Source: Linanthus parryae
Taxonomy: Eukaryota; Streptophyta; Magnoliopsida; Ericales; Polemoniaceae
DNA: 64,000 bases
Assembly (NCBI GenBank): GCA_023055425.1
Contig: JALGPY010000003.1
Span: forward strand, 52,375,891 to 52,439,890
Direction: 5' to 3'
Below, in pieces: positions 21,577 to 32,934 of this stretch. Within the stretch, counting starts at the first letter, position 1, and each line of letters opens with the position of its first letter. Both the position numbers and the translations under genes were made by a program. Under the pieces are notes generated by a model. That model saw only the letters and a list, made by a program, of their open reading frames with translations, did no database searches and had not been told where the DNA came from.

Positions 21577-23842
21577 GGGGAGCATCAAGTAAGACAGGTA
21601 ATCTTTATGTGTTTCAAAAAGTTTGAATTGAGTTTCAAAGCCTTGAATTCTTTTTCAAAGCCTTGAATTTTACTTGTTGCAGTGTTACAGTATTTCAAGA
21701 CCTAGAAAGTCTGTTCAAAGCCTTGAAAATAAGTCTGCTACACTGATAGTCAATAATCTTGGATAATTTTGTGTTGGGTGATATCTCTGTAGATATTTGC
21801 CTAATATAGCACCTACCCTTTTCAAAAATATGTTTTAGCCAAAAATAGTATTAGTATATTCTATTTTCCAACGACATAAATTTTTTGAAATCTCTCTGAT
21901 CATTGCAAATCTTTTGAGAATCAGAGAGATACTAGTTTCCTTTTGAAACTCAAACTCTTTCAGTATTTATCTTCTTCTCTTCTCCTTCATTCCGTATCAC
22001 TCCATCTCTCTCTATTCTTCTCCAAAACGCTAATGAGCACAAGGAGAGCTTCAGATAGAATCAAGATGGATGGAGGTTCGAAACCTGTCTCAGAGAAGAA
22101 AAGAAAAGCAGCAGTGGAAGAGGTTCAAGAAGTCAGTGGAGACTCTAGCTCCAGAACTCCTAGTGCAGAAGCTGTCCAAGATCTTCCTCCACCAAAGAAG
22201 AACGTCAAGAAGGTTACAACCTCCTCCTCAGAAAAGCAAAAGAAGCAGAAAGCTGTTACAGAAAAGCAACAAGAAACAGAGACTACAAGTTCAAAGAAGG
22301 TGAATAAGAAAGCAACTCAGGCAAAAAAGGGGGAAAGGAAAGGTGATAGAAGCACAACCAGAATGACAATTGGAGAAGGCACTGCAGATTTATTCTCAAG
22401 CCTCAAAAAAGAACACATCACCAGATGAGACTTGGTTTGTCTAAAACATCTCTAAATGTCAGTGGTTAGATGGTTTTGCTTCAAGATCTATTTGTTTATG
22501 CAGTTTGGTTAATATGCATGTGCTGGAACACATGAAACTTAAGTGCATCTCTTTGTTGAAGAAGAGTTCTTTGTGGTATAAGCTGAATCCTAGAGAATTA
22601 GTCTACCCTAGTCTCACCAGACTCTTCTACCTAAACTTGACCCAAGTTAAGAGAACTGCACACTTGGTGATCAAATCTAAAGTTGTTAGGATAGTAATTG
22701 AACTGGATCACTCTGAGTTTGCCATTGTGTTAGGGTGTCCAAAGAGTTATGATACTAGCAACCATCCACCAAATTGAGAAACCCCGATGCTAGCCAAAGA
22801 AGAGTTCTTTCTTCCAAACATCTCAACCTCAGCCAAACAGTTAACACATCTGTGTTGAATGTTGAAGCCAAAGTTCTTCATACTATACAGGTTAGATGTG
22901 TCTTTCCCAGAGAGCACTCTAGATAATTGGTGATTGAGAGAATGCTACACATCATGTATCTGGTTATGCATGGATATGAGATTGATCTTACAAAACTAGT
23001 AATTGAACACATGCTCTTTAGCCTTACCAGTAAGAGGATTCACCCTCTACCCTATGAAAACTTGCTCACTTTGTTCTTTGAAAATTTTGAGATTCCAACT
23101 ACTGGAGAGGAATCAGTCACATCTGGTTTTGGGATACTTAACGAGAAAGCCTTTGAGAATATTGGAGTTGTGAAGACCAAAGAGAAAGTTTGGAAACTTT
23201 ACTCAGACTTGACTGAAGCAGAACAAGGTACAAATAAAGGAGTCTCTGACAAGGATTTGCCTAGTGAGCATTCAGACCAGGAAGAAGTTACTCCTGTTTC
23301 AGACAAGGGAAAGTAGGTAGCAGATCAGGCATCACAGGGAGAAGATGAAGCTAATAGCCCTGACTCAGATGAACTGCTGATCATCTTGAAGAAGAAAAAG
23401 AAATCTCCAAAGGCTGCTACAAAGGACAAGACTGAAAAGGTAACCATTTCTAGTGAAGAGGAACACGAAGTGCAGGACAAGTCTGATGTAGAAGAGAGTG
23501 TAAGGAAGGATATCAAGCTGCAGATGAAGATTATACCCCTTAATCTTGCCTACTCTTTCTTTCCCATTCTTCAAAGTTTTTCTTTTAAGTTTTCAAAATT
23601 TTCCAGACACTTGATCCAACATATTCTATCTTTTTGATGAAAGTCAAAAAGGGGGAGAAATTCTAGGTTTTTACTTGTTTTATTTTTAGGTTTATTTGCT
23701 GAACTGTTTAAGTTTTTGTTGGTATCATGAATAAGTTGGATCTTCTTGGAAATACTGTGTTATAAATTATAAACTAATCAATTTATTTTGCAGAGACTAA
23801 GGATCAAACAGAATTTAGTTTTGTCTTTCATCAAGGGGGAGA
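21576..23842 (+). promoter_or_regulatory. Three spaced polypurine tracts (priming sites)
   Basis: TTTAGGGGGAGCAT directly after pol (about 21573-21586), AAAAAGGGGGAGAAATTC (about 23646-23663) and AAGGGGGAGA (23833-23842), the last directly before the 3' LTR and therefore the plus-strand primer. The same trio occurs in copy A (about 7091, 8356, 12258) and copy B (about 48864, 50133, 50358). Multiple tracts are known from Sireviruses. Confidence 0.8.
22033..23640 (+). pseudogene. Extra 3' ORF of the full-length copia element
   Basis: Starts ATGAGCACAAGGAGAG, giving MSTRRASDRIKMDGGSK, then a Lys/Ser/Glu-rich basic region to 22428. Frameshifts lead into a more globular region at 22505-22777 (HSEFAIVLGCPKS) and 22927-23316 (RIHPLPYENLLTLFFENFEI), which resembles the plant-transposon-associated domain often found in such extra ORFs. 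A Lys/Glu-rich tail follows (23386-23560). Copies A and B lack the globular middle. The Sirevirus third ORF is sometimes called env-like; I see no convincing signal peptide or transmembrane segment. Confidence 0.65.
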
Positions 23843-23843
23843 T

Positions 23844-25154
23844 TGAAAGGTCAGGCTGTGCAAGACTTGAAATAGCTCAGCTATTTCAAGGCCTTGAACT
23901 AGCTTTCAAAGCATTGAATCAGTTTCAGAGGCTTGAAAATAGTTTAGCTCTTTTCAAGGCCTTGAAACTGGATTCAAAGCCTTGAAACTGCTTAACCTGT
24001 ATACACACTCTCAGGGGGAGTTTTCTGCGAACTCTCTGAGTTGATTTACCTTATCTCTTTCATATGCTTGATTTGTTGTTGTTAGATGATCAAAGAAAAA
24101 TTGTTTTAAAATGTTTTTAATCATAAATATTTCATCTGTTTGACCATGATAATGCATGAAATTTTGTTTCTAAGTCTTGCAGGATTGTTTCCTAAACTGA
24201 ATTGCTGCAGATTTGGAAATACTTGGACACTTTGATCCTGTGATCAATCAGACGTGTATGACAGCTTCTCATGGTGTTTAAATGAAATATTACAACAATA
24301 TCTCTGAATATTGTGATCATCCAACCGTTGGAGAAGATTTCAAAGTAGTCAAACTCTGTTGCCTACAAAATAGGAAGGTTGTTGCTGAAAATATCGGGAG
24401 ATTTGCAGAGTTGTTTGAAGTTTTAATAGAGCTCTAATTCGAAGCAACAAGACACAACACTCAACGGGCAAAAAAAGAGAAAGGATTCTGGATTGACAAG
24501 CATCAAAGATGTTCTTCATTCTTCCAATCCATTTACAGAAGTTCACTCCATTTTCACTGCAGTTTTTCTACTCTTAGTGTTCTTCTGTACTGAGCTATAT
24601 TGGTAGATCATTTTTGTATTTTCTCTACATCTATTCTCAAGGATTGTTCAAGGTGAACCATATATAATTCTTAGTTAATCAGCTAGCTAGAGCAAGTACT
24701 AGACATGTTAGGGAAAACCACAAGCTGTAACAGCGTAAGGGAACTCTCTGGGCTTGAATTCTAGGGCTTAGCTTTTGATTAATATAAATTGAGTTTAAAT
24801 TCCTGCAATGATCTAATGCCTGAGGTAGAGACGTAGGTCCAAGTGGACTGAACTCTATAAATCACCTGTCTTCTGCATTTTCAGTCCATTCCTTTTCATA
24901 GCTTTTGCAGCACACAAAAGTTGTTTATTTTTCAAGGGTTTGATTTTGTTTTCAAGGCCTTGAAAAAGGCACTTGATTCACTCTGTCTGCATTCTTTTCA
25001 AAGTCTTGAACTAGTTTTCAAGGCCTTGAACTTCATTGTTTGCACAAGTTTTCATCTTTCTTGCAAGTTTTGCAAAATGTTGGCATACTCTATTCAACCC
25101 CCCCTTCTTCTAGAGTATCGTAGCTGCATAAACATTTGCTTACTCACACTTTCA
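23844..25154 (+). repeat. 3' LTR of the full-length copia element
   Basis: It is 1311 bp and matches 15161-16469 end to end. Exact palindromes are at 23885-23898, 23953-23966, 24951-24964 and 25017-25030, in the same places as in the 5' LTR; the 15196 position of the 5' LTR has lost one base of symmetry that the 3' LTR keeps. Confidence 0.92.
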
Positions 25155-25159
25155 CTGGG

Positions 25160-25995
25160 AAGAAAGAGCAGAATATCCTTAACCTTTTAGTAGATGAATG
25201 TTCGAAATTAAATATTGAGGATACTACTCCTCAATTTATATTAGAGAATACTGACAAAGGAAAAGACAAAAGGAAAAGGAAGCCCAACTCTTTGTTTAGA
25301 CCAGAGGAGGGATATTATTTCTTATCGCCTGATAAATAAACCTTTGAAGAAAAAGAACAGACAGAAGCTTATGTGCAGAAACAACATGTATGGTACTACT
25401 ATATTGGAACTCCATGATTTACGCTATATGATAAACCTTATTTGATTAGTCGGAATGCATAAGAAGAATGAGTTCATAATCTTTGTCTAAATTAAGTAAG
25501 TTATCCAACTAATGACTCAATGAGGCTGCATAGCACTTTAATATTCTGTTTGGGTCACTAATTTTCAATTTATGTTCCCCTCATTCCCTACACATAATTT
25601 TCCTTTTAACAACAACGGAAGATTATGATACTAACTTGGCTTGAACCCCTTGTAGTTCTCAGTCTACTGGCCTTAATTTTATATGATGCTTATTAAAAGT
25701 AAAATTATATGCTGCTACGTTGCTAACTTAGGTATCCAGACAGTTTGCCGAAGAAATGATTGGTCGTGTGATACAAGTTCGACGGCCATTGGATCACAAG
25801 TACGTACTGTTGTAGCTTTCAGGTTACTGCTGAACTATCTTTGTTACCCTAGTTCTTGAATCTATTGATTGGTTGAGCTCATTTGGTCTAGTTTTTTGGT
25901 TTGATTAATACTGTCCTTTTTTTCTTTTAATGGATAAGCTTTTATACTTACGAATTATTTCCTGCTTATAATCTACCAACCACCAAACAAACTAG
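25160..25995. repeat. Inverted repeat C, right arm
   Basis: Reverse-complement partner of 14138-14950. It carries a reading stretch 25158-25339 (KEQNILNLLVDECSKLN, then a Lys-rich segment, then PEEGYYFLSPDK) that I do not recognise. An exon-like block at 25732-25800, bounded by a plausible AG acceptor and GTACGT donor, reads EEMIGRVIQVRRPLDHK, resembling a Tudor domain of PDS5 type. The copia element inserted next to the inner end of this arm. Confidence 0.8.
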
Positions 25996-25999
25996 TCAA

Positions 26000-27613
26000 A
26001 CATTCAGTTTAAGTGAGACAAGGTACATAACATTATTTCTCAAAAAAAAAGGTACTTCACATTAGAACAGAACCAAACAACAAGAGAATGTAGTTTCCAG
26101 AGAATCCCCAAGTCCAAGAATCTTCTTATACTAAAGATGAGAAGGGGCTCTTCGTTTTTGGTGCAATGGTTGGAGTCTGTTCGACCTATTGGCTTGGGAT
26201 TGCGGTAAGAACTAATTAATTTGGGCGGAAAAGGCTTTGTACTTAGGCGGGATACTCAAATTATTTGGAGGATAAACTAGTCCGTCGTTATTAATAATAA
26301 ATACGACATTTGTAGGACAAGCCCGTAGTTAGTCAACCCATAATACAACGGTAATATTTGACCCGTTGTAATTATTAAAAATACGAAGCTTTTCCTTTAG
26401 CCGTCGTATTTTATGATAAAACGACGGTTAATATTATATACCCGTCGTTTTAAGATACATTTTATGCAGTGTTAACAAACACAAAATTTCAACTTCTATT
26501 ATTGGACTTCGCTCAACATCATTTTCTTTTGAGGGAAATTTTATATTTGTTCCTTCAGATATTGTGTCTCCTTACAAGAAGACTCATCCAATAGACATGT
26601 TTTGAAAAGATTGGTGTGCTATATGCCGCCTAACTACGCCAACCTGGGGGCCTAGAATAATCTCCAGGCTGAAAAGAAAACTGTAACATAGTATTCGGAA
26701 AACTCAAGCAAGTAAAGAGCATAAAATCTATTCATGTGTATTATATGTAAAGCTTTCTACTTCCTCAAATCTGAAATACATTGATAGCACATGTAGAAAG
26801 TTCCTCTGGAGAGGGCCTAGAGACGGTAACAAGCGGCAAAATATTAGCCGGGATATTGTAACTAAACCTAAAGAGCTTGTGGTCGGTTGCCTGAGGAAAG
26901 CTAAAGCCCTTAACCTTGCTCTCCTTGCCAGTCAATTCTGAAGATTCGCCCCCAAGCCTAATAACCTTTGGTACAGGATCCTCAAAGATAGGTATAAATA
27001 AGACTTCAGAGGAGGTTCCTATATTTGGAAAAGTATCCAAGCTAGAGCGATTTATGCTTAAGAGGGCTTTGGTTGTGTTCTCAACAAAGGAAATTCTAGC
27101 TTGTGTCTAGCTTCAGATTTGACCAGTGTTGGACTAAGACAATTAGAAGTCTTATTGAAGGCCACTTGACTCTTACTGATTCCACTGTAACTGTAAAAGA
27201 TGTGTGGGTGGCTTTCTCTTGTGGTAACCCTCCCTGCACTTTTCATCTTCCACACTCCATCACCAAGTTCATATTGGAGACCCCTTTCAACAACATGCAC
27301 TCTGCCTGATACACCAAGTTGGACCTTGAAGAAAAGTTGTGTCTTCTCTATTAGTTAGATTGATCGATGAATAGGAACCCCCTACTAACGACTAGAAGTG
27401 GATTTGGAAGCTCCCTGTCCATCCAAAGTTTTGCTTTTTCTCCGGGATACTTTCACACAAGAAACTTCATATTAATGAAGCCCGTAGTTGTATCATGCCT
27501 AAGCAGAAAAGGCTCTGCCCTGTTAATGACCTTATATGTGAGTCCTTTCCCATTTATCCATAGATTGTCCCCTGCTTGGTGACCTGTGGAGGCTCCTTGA
27601 TCCAACTAGCAAC
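26000..27613. other. Unclassified region with a possible CACTG-ended element fragment
   Basis: 26280-26471 holds repeated CCGTCGT(A/T)TTT and AAAACGACGG motifs in both orientations, ending ATTTTATGCAGTG at about 26471. This looks like the subterminal region and end of a CACTA-like element whose terminus is CACTG; the other end was not found. 26560-27613 has open stretches on both strands (for example 26765-27040 minus, 27058-27300 minus) but no domain I recognise. Confidence 0.35.
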
Positions 27614-27726
27614 TGTATTGGAGAAAACTTCCGTCCCTTTTCATTGAGTATTTACACCTTTATATAGGTAATTACAACACTAATTACACAAATTAGGCCT
27701 CTACTAATTACATGACGAGTCCTACA
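27614..27726 (-). repeat. 3' LTR of GC-rich copia
   Basis: Starts TGTATTGGAGAAAACTTCCG and ends CGAGTCCTACA on the plus strand. The first 50 or so bases match 32438-32492. A polypurine tract (plus strand CTCCCCCGC, 27734-27742) adjoins it. Confidence 0.85.
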
Positions 27727-27739
27727 ACTATTACTCCCC

Positions 27740-28330
27740 CGCATTCGAGACTGTAGGCGCGCCAACACTTAGACTGGATCGGAAGCGCTGGAACAAGGGC
27801 CGAGGAAGACCCTTGGTGAAGATGTCGGCATACTGATAATCAGCAGTAATATGCAACATGCGAAGCTGACCCAAACGAACCTTCTCACGAACGAAGTGTA
27901 GATCAATTTAAACATGTTTAGTGCGCTGATGATGAACAGGATTACCAGAGAGATAGACAGCACTCACATTGTCGAAATACACGACAGTGGCCCGAGGCGG
28001 GGTGACACGAAGCTGAGGAAGCAAATTCCGAACCCAACAGAGTTCGGGGTCGGCATTTGCAACACCACGATACTCAGCCTCGCCACTAGAGTGGGACACC
28101 GTGGCCTGTCGTTTGGACGACCAACTGAGAAGATTGTCTCCGTAGAAAACAAAGTAACCGGAAGTGGAGCGGCGTGTGTCTGTGCAACCAGCCCGATCGG
28201 CTTCAGTGGGCGATGAGGGAATCAGCAGTAGAGGCAGAGAGCCGGAGACCATGCCAAGTGTGCAACTGATGTAGCGCAAGATACGCTTCAGGGCATGAAA
28301 GTGCGGCTCACGGGGGTCATGCATGAAGAG
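27740..28330 (-). pseudogene. RNase H of GC-rich copia
   Basis: Minus-strand reading gives HFHALKRILRYISCTLG, then DRAGCTDTRRSTSGYFVFYG, SWSSKRQATVSHSSGEAEYR, NPVHHQRTKHV and, in another frame, DYQYADIFTKGLP near the end. These are the RNase H blocks of plant copia pol, in order. The AEAEYR-type active-site block is present as GEAEYR. Frameshifts separate the pieces. Confidence 0.88.
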
Positions 28331-29260
28331 ACAGACCTGCTGGACCGCATACTGAATGTCTGGTCAAGTGAACGTGAGATACTGCAGGGCCCCAGCAAGG
28401 CTGCAGTATAGCAAATGATCAGCAACCGGGGGGCCGGAACTAGCTGTGAGTTTACTACCGACCTCAACACGGGTGGCAGTAGACTTACAGGTCGACATAG
28501 AGGCACGACGAAGGATGTCTGTCGCGTACACGTGCTGAGATATGAACAAGCCTGACGAATCACGGGTGACAGCAATGCCCAGAAAGTGATGCAGGTGGCC
28601 CAGATTAGTCATAAGAAACTCTCCAGAGAGCTGAGAGACAATCTGATCCAAGATTGTTGGGGCGACCCAGTAATAACGATATCATCCACATATAACAAGA
28701 GGTAGACGATGTCGGAGCCGCAAATGTAGACAAAAAGAGACTCATCACACGAGCAACCAGAGAAACCGATAGTCTGTGTGAGGACGGTGGAAAATCGCTG
28801 AAACCAAGCACGAGGAGCCTGCTTCAGACCATATAAGGACTTGCGTAACTGGAAAACAAAGTCGGGATGGCGTGTGTCGCGGTAGCCAGGGGGCTAATGC
28901 ATGTATACCGTCTCAGAGAGATCTACATGAAGAAAAGCTTTCTTGACATCCATCTAACGGAGAGGCCAAGAGCGTGTGACGGCAATGCTGAGAACTGTAC
29001 GGATGGTGGTCAGTTTGACAATTGAGCTGAAAGTCTCCTCAAAATCGATTCCACCATCTGGGACTTCCCATTAGCTACCAACCGCGCATTATAGCGCTGC
29101 AGACTACCATCGGCGTGGAACTTGTGGCGAAAAAGCCACATGGCGCGCAGAACATTAGCCCCTGCCGGGCGGAGAACCAGATCCCAAGTATGGTTCGTAA
29201 CCATAGCTCCAAACTCATCATCCATAGCCGCTTTCCAGTGAGGATCGACAAAACAAGGAT
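28331..29260 (-). pseudogene. Reverse transcriptase of GC-rich copia
   Basis: Minus-strand pieces include the N-terminal ANVLRAMWLFRHKFHADGSLQ (29090-29160), the catalytic LLLYVDDIVITG (about 28670-28705, across a frame change) and EFLMTNLGHLHHFLGIAV (about 28560-28620). The domain is spread over at least three frames. Confidence 0.87.
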
Positions 29261-30542
29261 GTGGGGTTTTGGAAGGGGCGAGATGGGGTCAGGAGACAGG
29301 GAAACTAAGGTGAGATGAGTGACTAGTTTGACTATGACATGCATGGATCGGGTAGTCATCTGAGGAGATAGATGGGGATGAGTGGACACAGACCGACGGA
29401 CATAGTTCTGTGGAAATAGTTCCACAAGGGTCCTGGACGGGGTAAGTTATGTAGGCGCCCTAGGAGGTGTGGGTGGGTATGTGGGTGCCACAGGAGGTGT
29501 GGGTGAGGGTGCGGGAGCCACAAAGTACAGAGCATAATGAGTGAAAAGGGGATATAGAAGACTGTCATCGGGATCAGACGTCTTGTGAACAGATGGAGAC
29601 ACTGACCCAAAAGAGGAGAAAGTAAACACCGTCTCATCAAAGGTGACATGACGGGAAGTGTGAACCCGACCAGTACTCAATTCTAGACACCTGTACCCAC
29701 GATGATTAAGAGGGTACCCCAGAAATACATATCAAACAGAGCGTGGTGCAAGCTTGTGAGGTGAGGTGGCAGAGAGGTTCGGGTAACACTAACACCCGAA
29801 CGTGCGGAGGTGCTCATAGGATGGGGAGCGACGATAGAGGGCAACAGTAGGGATAACATTTCCAAGGAATTTGGTTGGAAGAATGTTATGGAGGTAGAGA
29901 TCAGTGTGAAGAGACTCGACCCAGAAAGAGGCTGGAAGAGACGCCTGAGCTAGGAGGGCACGACTCATGTCATTAATTCTGCGAATCATGCGTTCAGCTT
30001 TGCCATTTTGAAATGACTTCTGAGGACACGCAAATTGAAAGACAAGTCCATGATTAATGGCGTGAGAGTGAAAAGAGCCATTATCGAATTCTCCACCAAG
30101 GTCACATTGGAAACTCTTGATGGGGCGCTCAAATTGAGGTTGGACGTAGGTAGTGAATTGTTTGAATTTTTATATCGCTTCGCTTTTCTGTTTAAGCGGG
30201 AAAACCCAGAGAAAATGAGTATAGTCACCTAGGAGTAGTACGTCGTATTTGTAGTGCGATTTGCTTAATACCGGAGATGTCCATAAATCACTGTAAACAA
30301 TGTCAAACGGAGAAATAGGAGAAGTAGAAGGTAAAAAAGGGAAACGCACATGTTTACTTATTTGAAAAGCATGACAAGGAGTTTCTGAATTATTCCTACT
30401 ACAAGTAATGAAATGACTACTACGAAGAGAATCTAAAACTGGACACCCGGGATGACCAAGGCGGTTGTGCCAAACTGAAGCAGGAAGTGCATCAAAAGAG
30501 ACAACGGACGACTATGGTGGGCCAGGGTGGAATGGATAGAGA
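29261..30542 (-). pseudogene. Integrase of GC-rich copia
   Basis: 29789-29989 minus gives RINDMSRALLAQASLPASFW and HNILPTKFLGNVIPTVALY, the region after the third catalytic acidic residue. 29986-30140 gives the preceding QFACPQKS and FKMAKLNA (normally QNGKAER). 29356-29700 is the Pro-rich linker between integrase and RT. The reading is degraded by frameshifts. Confidence 0.82.
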
Positions 30543-30944
30543 TCACCCGAACTGTTTCTCCTCTGCAAAACGAGCTCCCGAGCGTAGGTCCTTAACAGAA
30601 AAACCAAAAAGGTCAAACTCAACGGAAACATTATTGTTAGTGGTAAATTGACCAACATACACTAGGTTTTTGATAACGTTTGGGGTGAGTAAGACCTGAC
30701 ACTTGGTTTTTGACGAACATACACTAAGGTGAAGGGAACGGGTGTTGGTGATAATGGTGTAATTTCCGGATTGGTTCACTTGAATGCTAGAGCCATCGCC
30801 CACAATTTTGTTTGGAAATGGACAAGATGACAAGAGAGAGGAGAGTATACCTGACTGCGGAGTGAGGTGAGCAGATGCGCCGGAATCAAGACACCACGTC
30901 TGATCCGTAACATTGAGTGTCATGCCACAGAACTGAGATCCCAA
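30543..30944 (-). pseudogene. Protease of GC-rich copia
   Basis: A 133-codon minus-strand frame carries the aspartic protease site WCLDSGASAHLTPQ (about 30850-30895) and the downstream IVGDGSSIQVNQSG and LTPNVIKNLVYVGQ segments. Catalytic DSG is intact. Confidence 0.88.
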
Positions 30945-31155
30945 ATCTGTAGCAGTCGGGTAGGCCGGAGAAGCGGTGAGGGCGTGCTGTCTCGCAGCCG
31001 GTGGAGGACCGAGATGGCCAGCATGGAAGGGGTGAAGAGTGCTCCATCATGTAGTCGGGTAGGGGCAGGGAGGCACTGGAGGCACTGGTCCCGTGGTGCA
31101 GGGGCACCAGACCCAGGAGCCCTGCGAGCCCCGGGGAGCAGCAGATGGTGTCGGA

Positions 31156-31835
31156 TCAGCTGGTTGACCGCCCCCTTTCCCAGATTTGCGACGTTCGTTC
31201 TTGCCGTTCTCGTTCCTGCGCTGTCCGCCACCCTGGTGACTGGTGAGTGATCGCATTCGGTTGTCGGTTCGACGGGATAGAAACCAACACCTGATGCGGG
31301 CTAGGGTGGACTGGCTCCTGACGAGTAAGAAGGCGCTCGTGTAACCGTATCATGGAAACAGCTGAGAGATACTCCGGAGTGGGACGAGTCTGCTGAATGA
31401 TCATGACAAACCCTGTGTAGGCTAGAGTGAGACAATCGGTAAGCTGTATAACCAACCGGTGGTTCAAGAATTGAGAGCCGAAATTCCCAATACGATCCGC
31501 CGAGTTCTTTAACCTGGTGCAATAGTCGTTGAGAGATGAGCAGTGGTCCATGCATAGATTGACGAACTCCAATTCAAGTTATACTAGCTGGGATCCCTGT
31601 TTTTTGTGGAAGAGGTTCTGTAACTTCAACCACGCATCTCTAGCAGTCTGACCCGGGGTGAGGATTGCAAGCTCTAATTCGTCGATGATCGTTTGGTAGA
31701 TCCATGACAGGATTACCGAGTCAATAGAGCACCAGAGAGGATCACTGTTTGCAGGTGGCGGGTCTTTGTCAAGATGATCCGAAACGCCACAGATGTGCGT
31801 TTGGATGCGAAAGAACGTAGCTGAGTGATCGTACT
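31156..31835 (-). pseudogene. gag of GC-rich copia
   Basis: Minus-strand frame 31156-31572 begins in the UBN2-type core (LCMDHCSSLNDYCTRLKN) and includes LVIQLTDCLTLAYTGFVMII. The upstream part to about 31835 is in another frame, including QTARDAWLKLQNLFH. It ends in a Gly/Arg/Ser-rich stretch. The zinc knuckle was not found. Confidence 0.75.
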
Positions 31836-32425
31836 AGACTTTCTCATTGTCCAAGACAAAATGTACACGTTTCTCAATGTTTGTCACCATTCAGACGGGA
31901 TGGAGTGGCTCCTTAGAGTTACCGGATGGTGCTGCGGCAGTTGTCTCTTTGACGAGGCCGGAGGATGCCGTGTCATCGGGAGTGATGGCCATCGGAGACA
32001 AGCGAGATCAGAGGGAGGAAGGACAGTGAAGTAGTCGGACCAAAGAGATCCGAACGAAGTCTGGTCAGAGAGAGCCCGACGAAGCCGGCAAGTTCACTGT
32101 TGCAGCCGTATGGAGCCGAGATGCCGAGCGAAGTGGAGCCGAGAAATCGGAGCCGAGCAGACCCGAGAAGCAGATCGGGTCGGGCGCGTGAACCGACGGT
32201 AGAACGAAACTGGGGCGAATCGTGAGCTACCGGGGAGGCGCGTCCGAGGTTCATTCACTGGGTGGTCAGGCGACCGGAGATCGTCGGTCGTAGGGGAAGG
32301 CGGCGTGGAGGAGCGGAAGCTTGAGGAGCGGTGGCTGCGGTCGTCCGAGAAGGAGGACGACGTGGCTTCCTGCGGTGGCGTGAGGCCGGCGACGGGTGGG
32401 TAAAAAAAAGAGACCTAGGGTTAGC

Positions 32426-32437
32426 GCTCTGATACCA
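32426..32437 (-). other. Primer-binding site of GC-rich copia
   Basis: Reverse strand reads TGGTATCAGAGC, complementary to initiator Met-tRNA, immediately next to the 5' LTR boundary at 32438. Confidence 0.93.
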
Positions 32438-32492
32438 TGTGAGTGGAGAAAACTTCCGTCCCTTTTCATTGAGTATTTACACCTTTAAATAG
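32438..32492 (-). repeat. 5' LTR of GC-rich copia, truncated
   Basis: TGTGAGTGGAGAAAACTTCC at its start matches the LTR at 27614. The match ends near 32492, about half way through the 113-bp LTR. Confidence 0.8.
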
Positions 32493-32934
32493 GAACCGAA
32501 TGCGTGAATGTTAACAAGTCATTAAAAGATGCAAAAAAAAAATACATTTAAAACCTTAATTTTAATACCTATAGATACACATAATTTACTCTTTACTAGA
32601 TGATCAAATTAACATACGAAAACGAGGAGGGAGAGAGCCGCTCAGTGGTTGTCGGTCAGGTAAAAAACAGAGTGAAATCAAAACTTTGAAAATTGCAAAT
32701 CCGAGGGAAGAAATTGGCGAGATGGGTTACTCTCTCTCAATTGAATGGTATGGATGTCGAGTTTCTACGGATTCGTAATCAGATTATGGTTTTTCTTCTC
32801 CGACAATCCACGTCTCTACTAGTACGTTGATGAAACCAGTGTATCGTCCGAATTTCAAAGATAATGGTGTGTATCGGCCATTATGATTGTGATTCCCATT
32901 CACGTACAACTATTGGGCTCTTGCCACTGCCAAT
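32493..32934. other. Unclassified sequence
   Basis: AT-rich, with a poly-A tract near 32535. No recognisable domain and no copy elsewhere in the window. Confidence 0.4.

Larger units (their letters stand above)
15161..25154 (+). mobile_element. Full-length Sirevirus-like Ty1/copia retrotransposon, 9994 bp
   Basis: Bounded by two LTRs that both begin TGAAAGGTCAGG and end CACACTTT(T/C)A, with a primer-binding site right after the 5' LTR and a polypurine tract right before the 3' LTR. Flanking pentamers CAGGG (15156-15160) and CTGGG (25155-25159) are probably a 5-bp target duplication with one change. The internal order is gag, protease, integrase, RT, RNase H, then an extra ORF, which is the Sirevirus arrangement. 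The coding region is broken by many frameshifts, so it is not autonomous. By eye the first 190 bp of the two LTRs differ at roughly 6% of positions, so it is not a recent insertion. Confidence 0.92.
27614..32492 (-). mobile_element. GC-rich Ty1/copia element, antisense, short LTRs
   Basis: On the minus strand the order is 5' LTR, primer site, gag, protease, integrase, RT, RNase H, polypurine tract, 3' LTR, which is the copia order. The 3' LTR (27614-27726) is only 113 bp; the 5' LTR is recognisable over 32438-32492 and then diverges, so it is truncated. Coding frames are split by many frameshifts. Base composition is markedly more GC-rich than the rest of the window. The left flank pentamer is GCAAC; the right flank is lost. 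Confidence 0.88.

Noticed and set aside
17843..25030. Palindrome copies as a CRISPR-like repeat array
   Set aside because: Spacing is irregular, copies lie within LTRs and coding frames of a retroelement, and the setting is a plant genome.
31047..32254. Several Arg/Gly/Ser/Pro-rich open frames on both strands
   Set aside because: They reflect the high GC content of the copia gag region, where stops are rare by chance; only the minus-strand gag frame shows homology.
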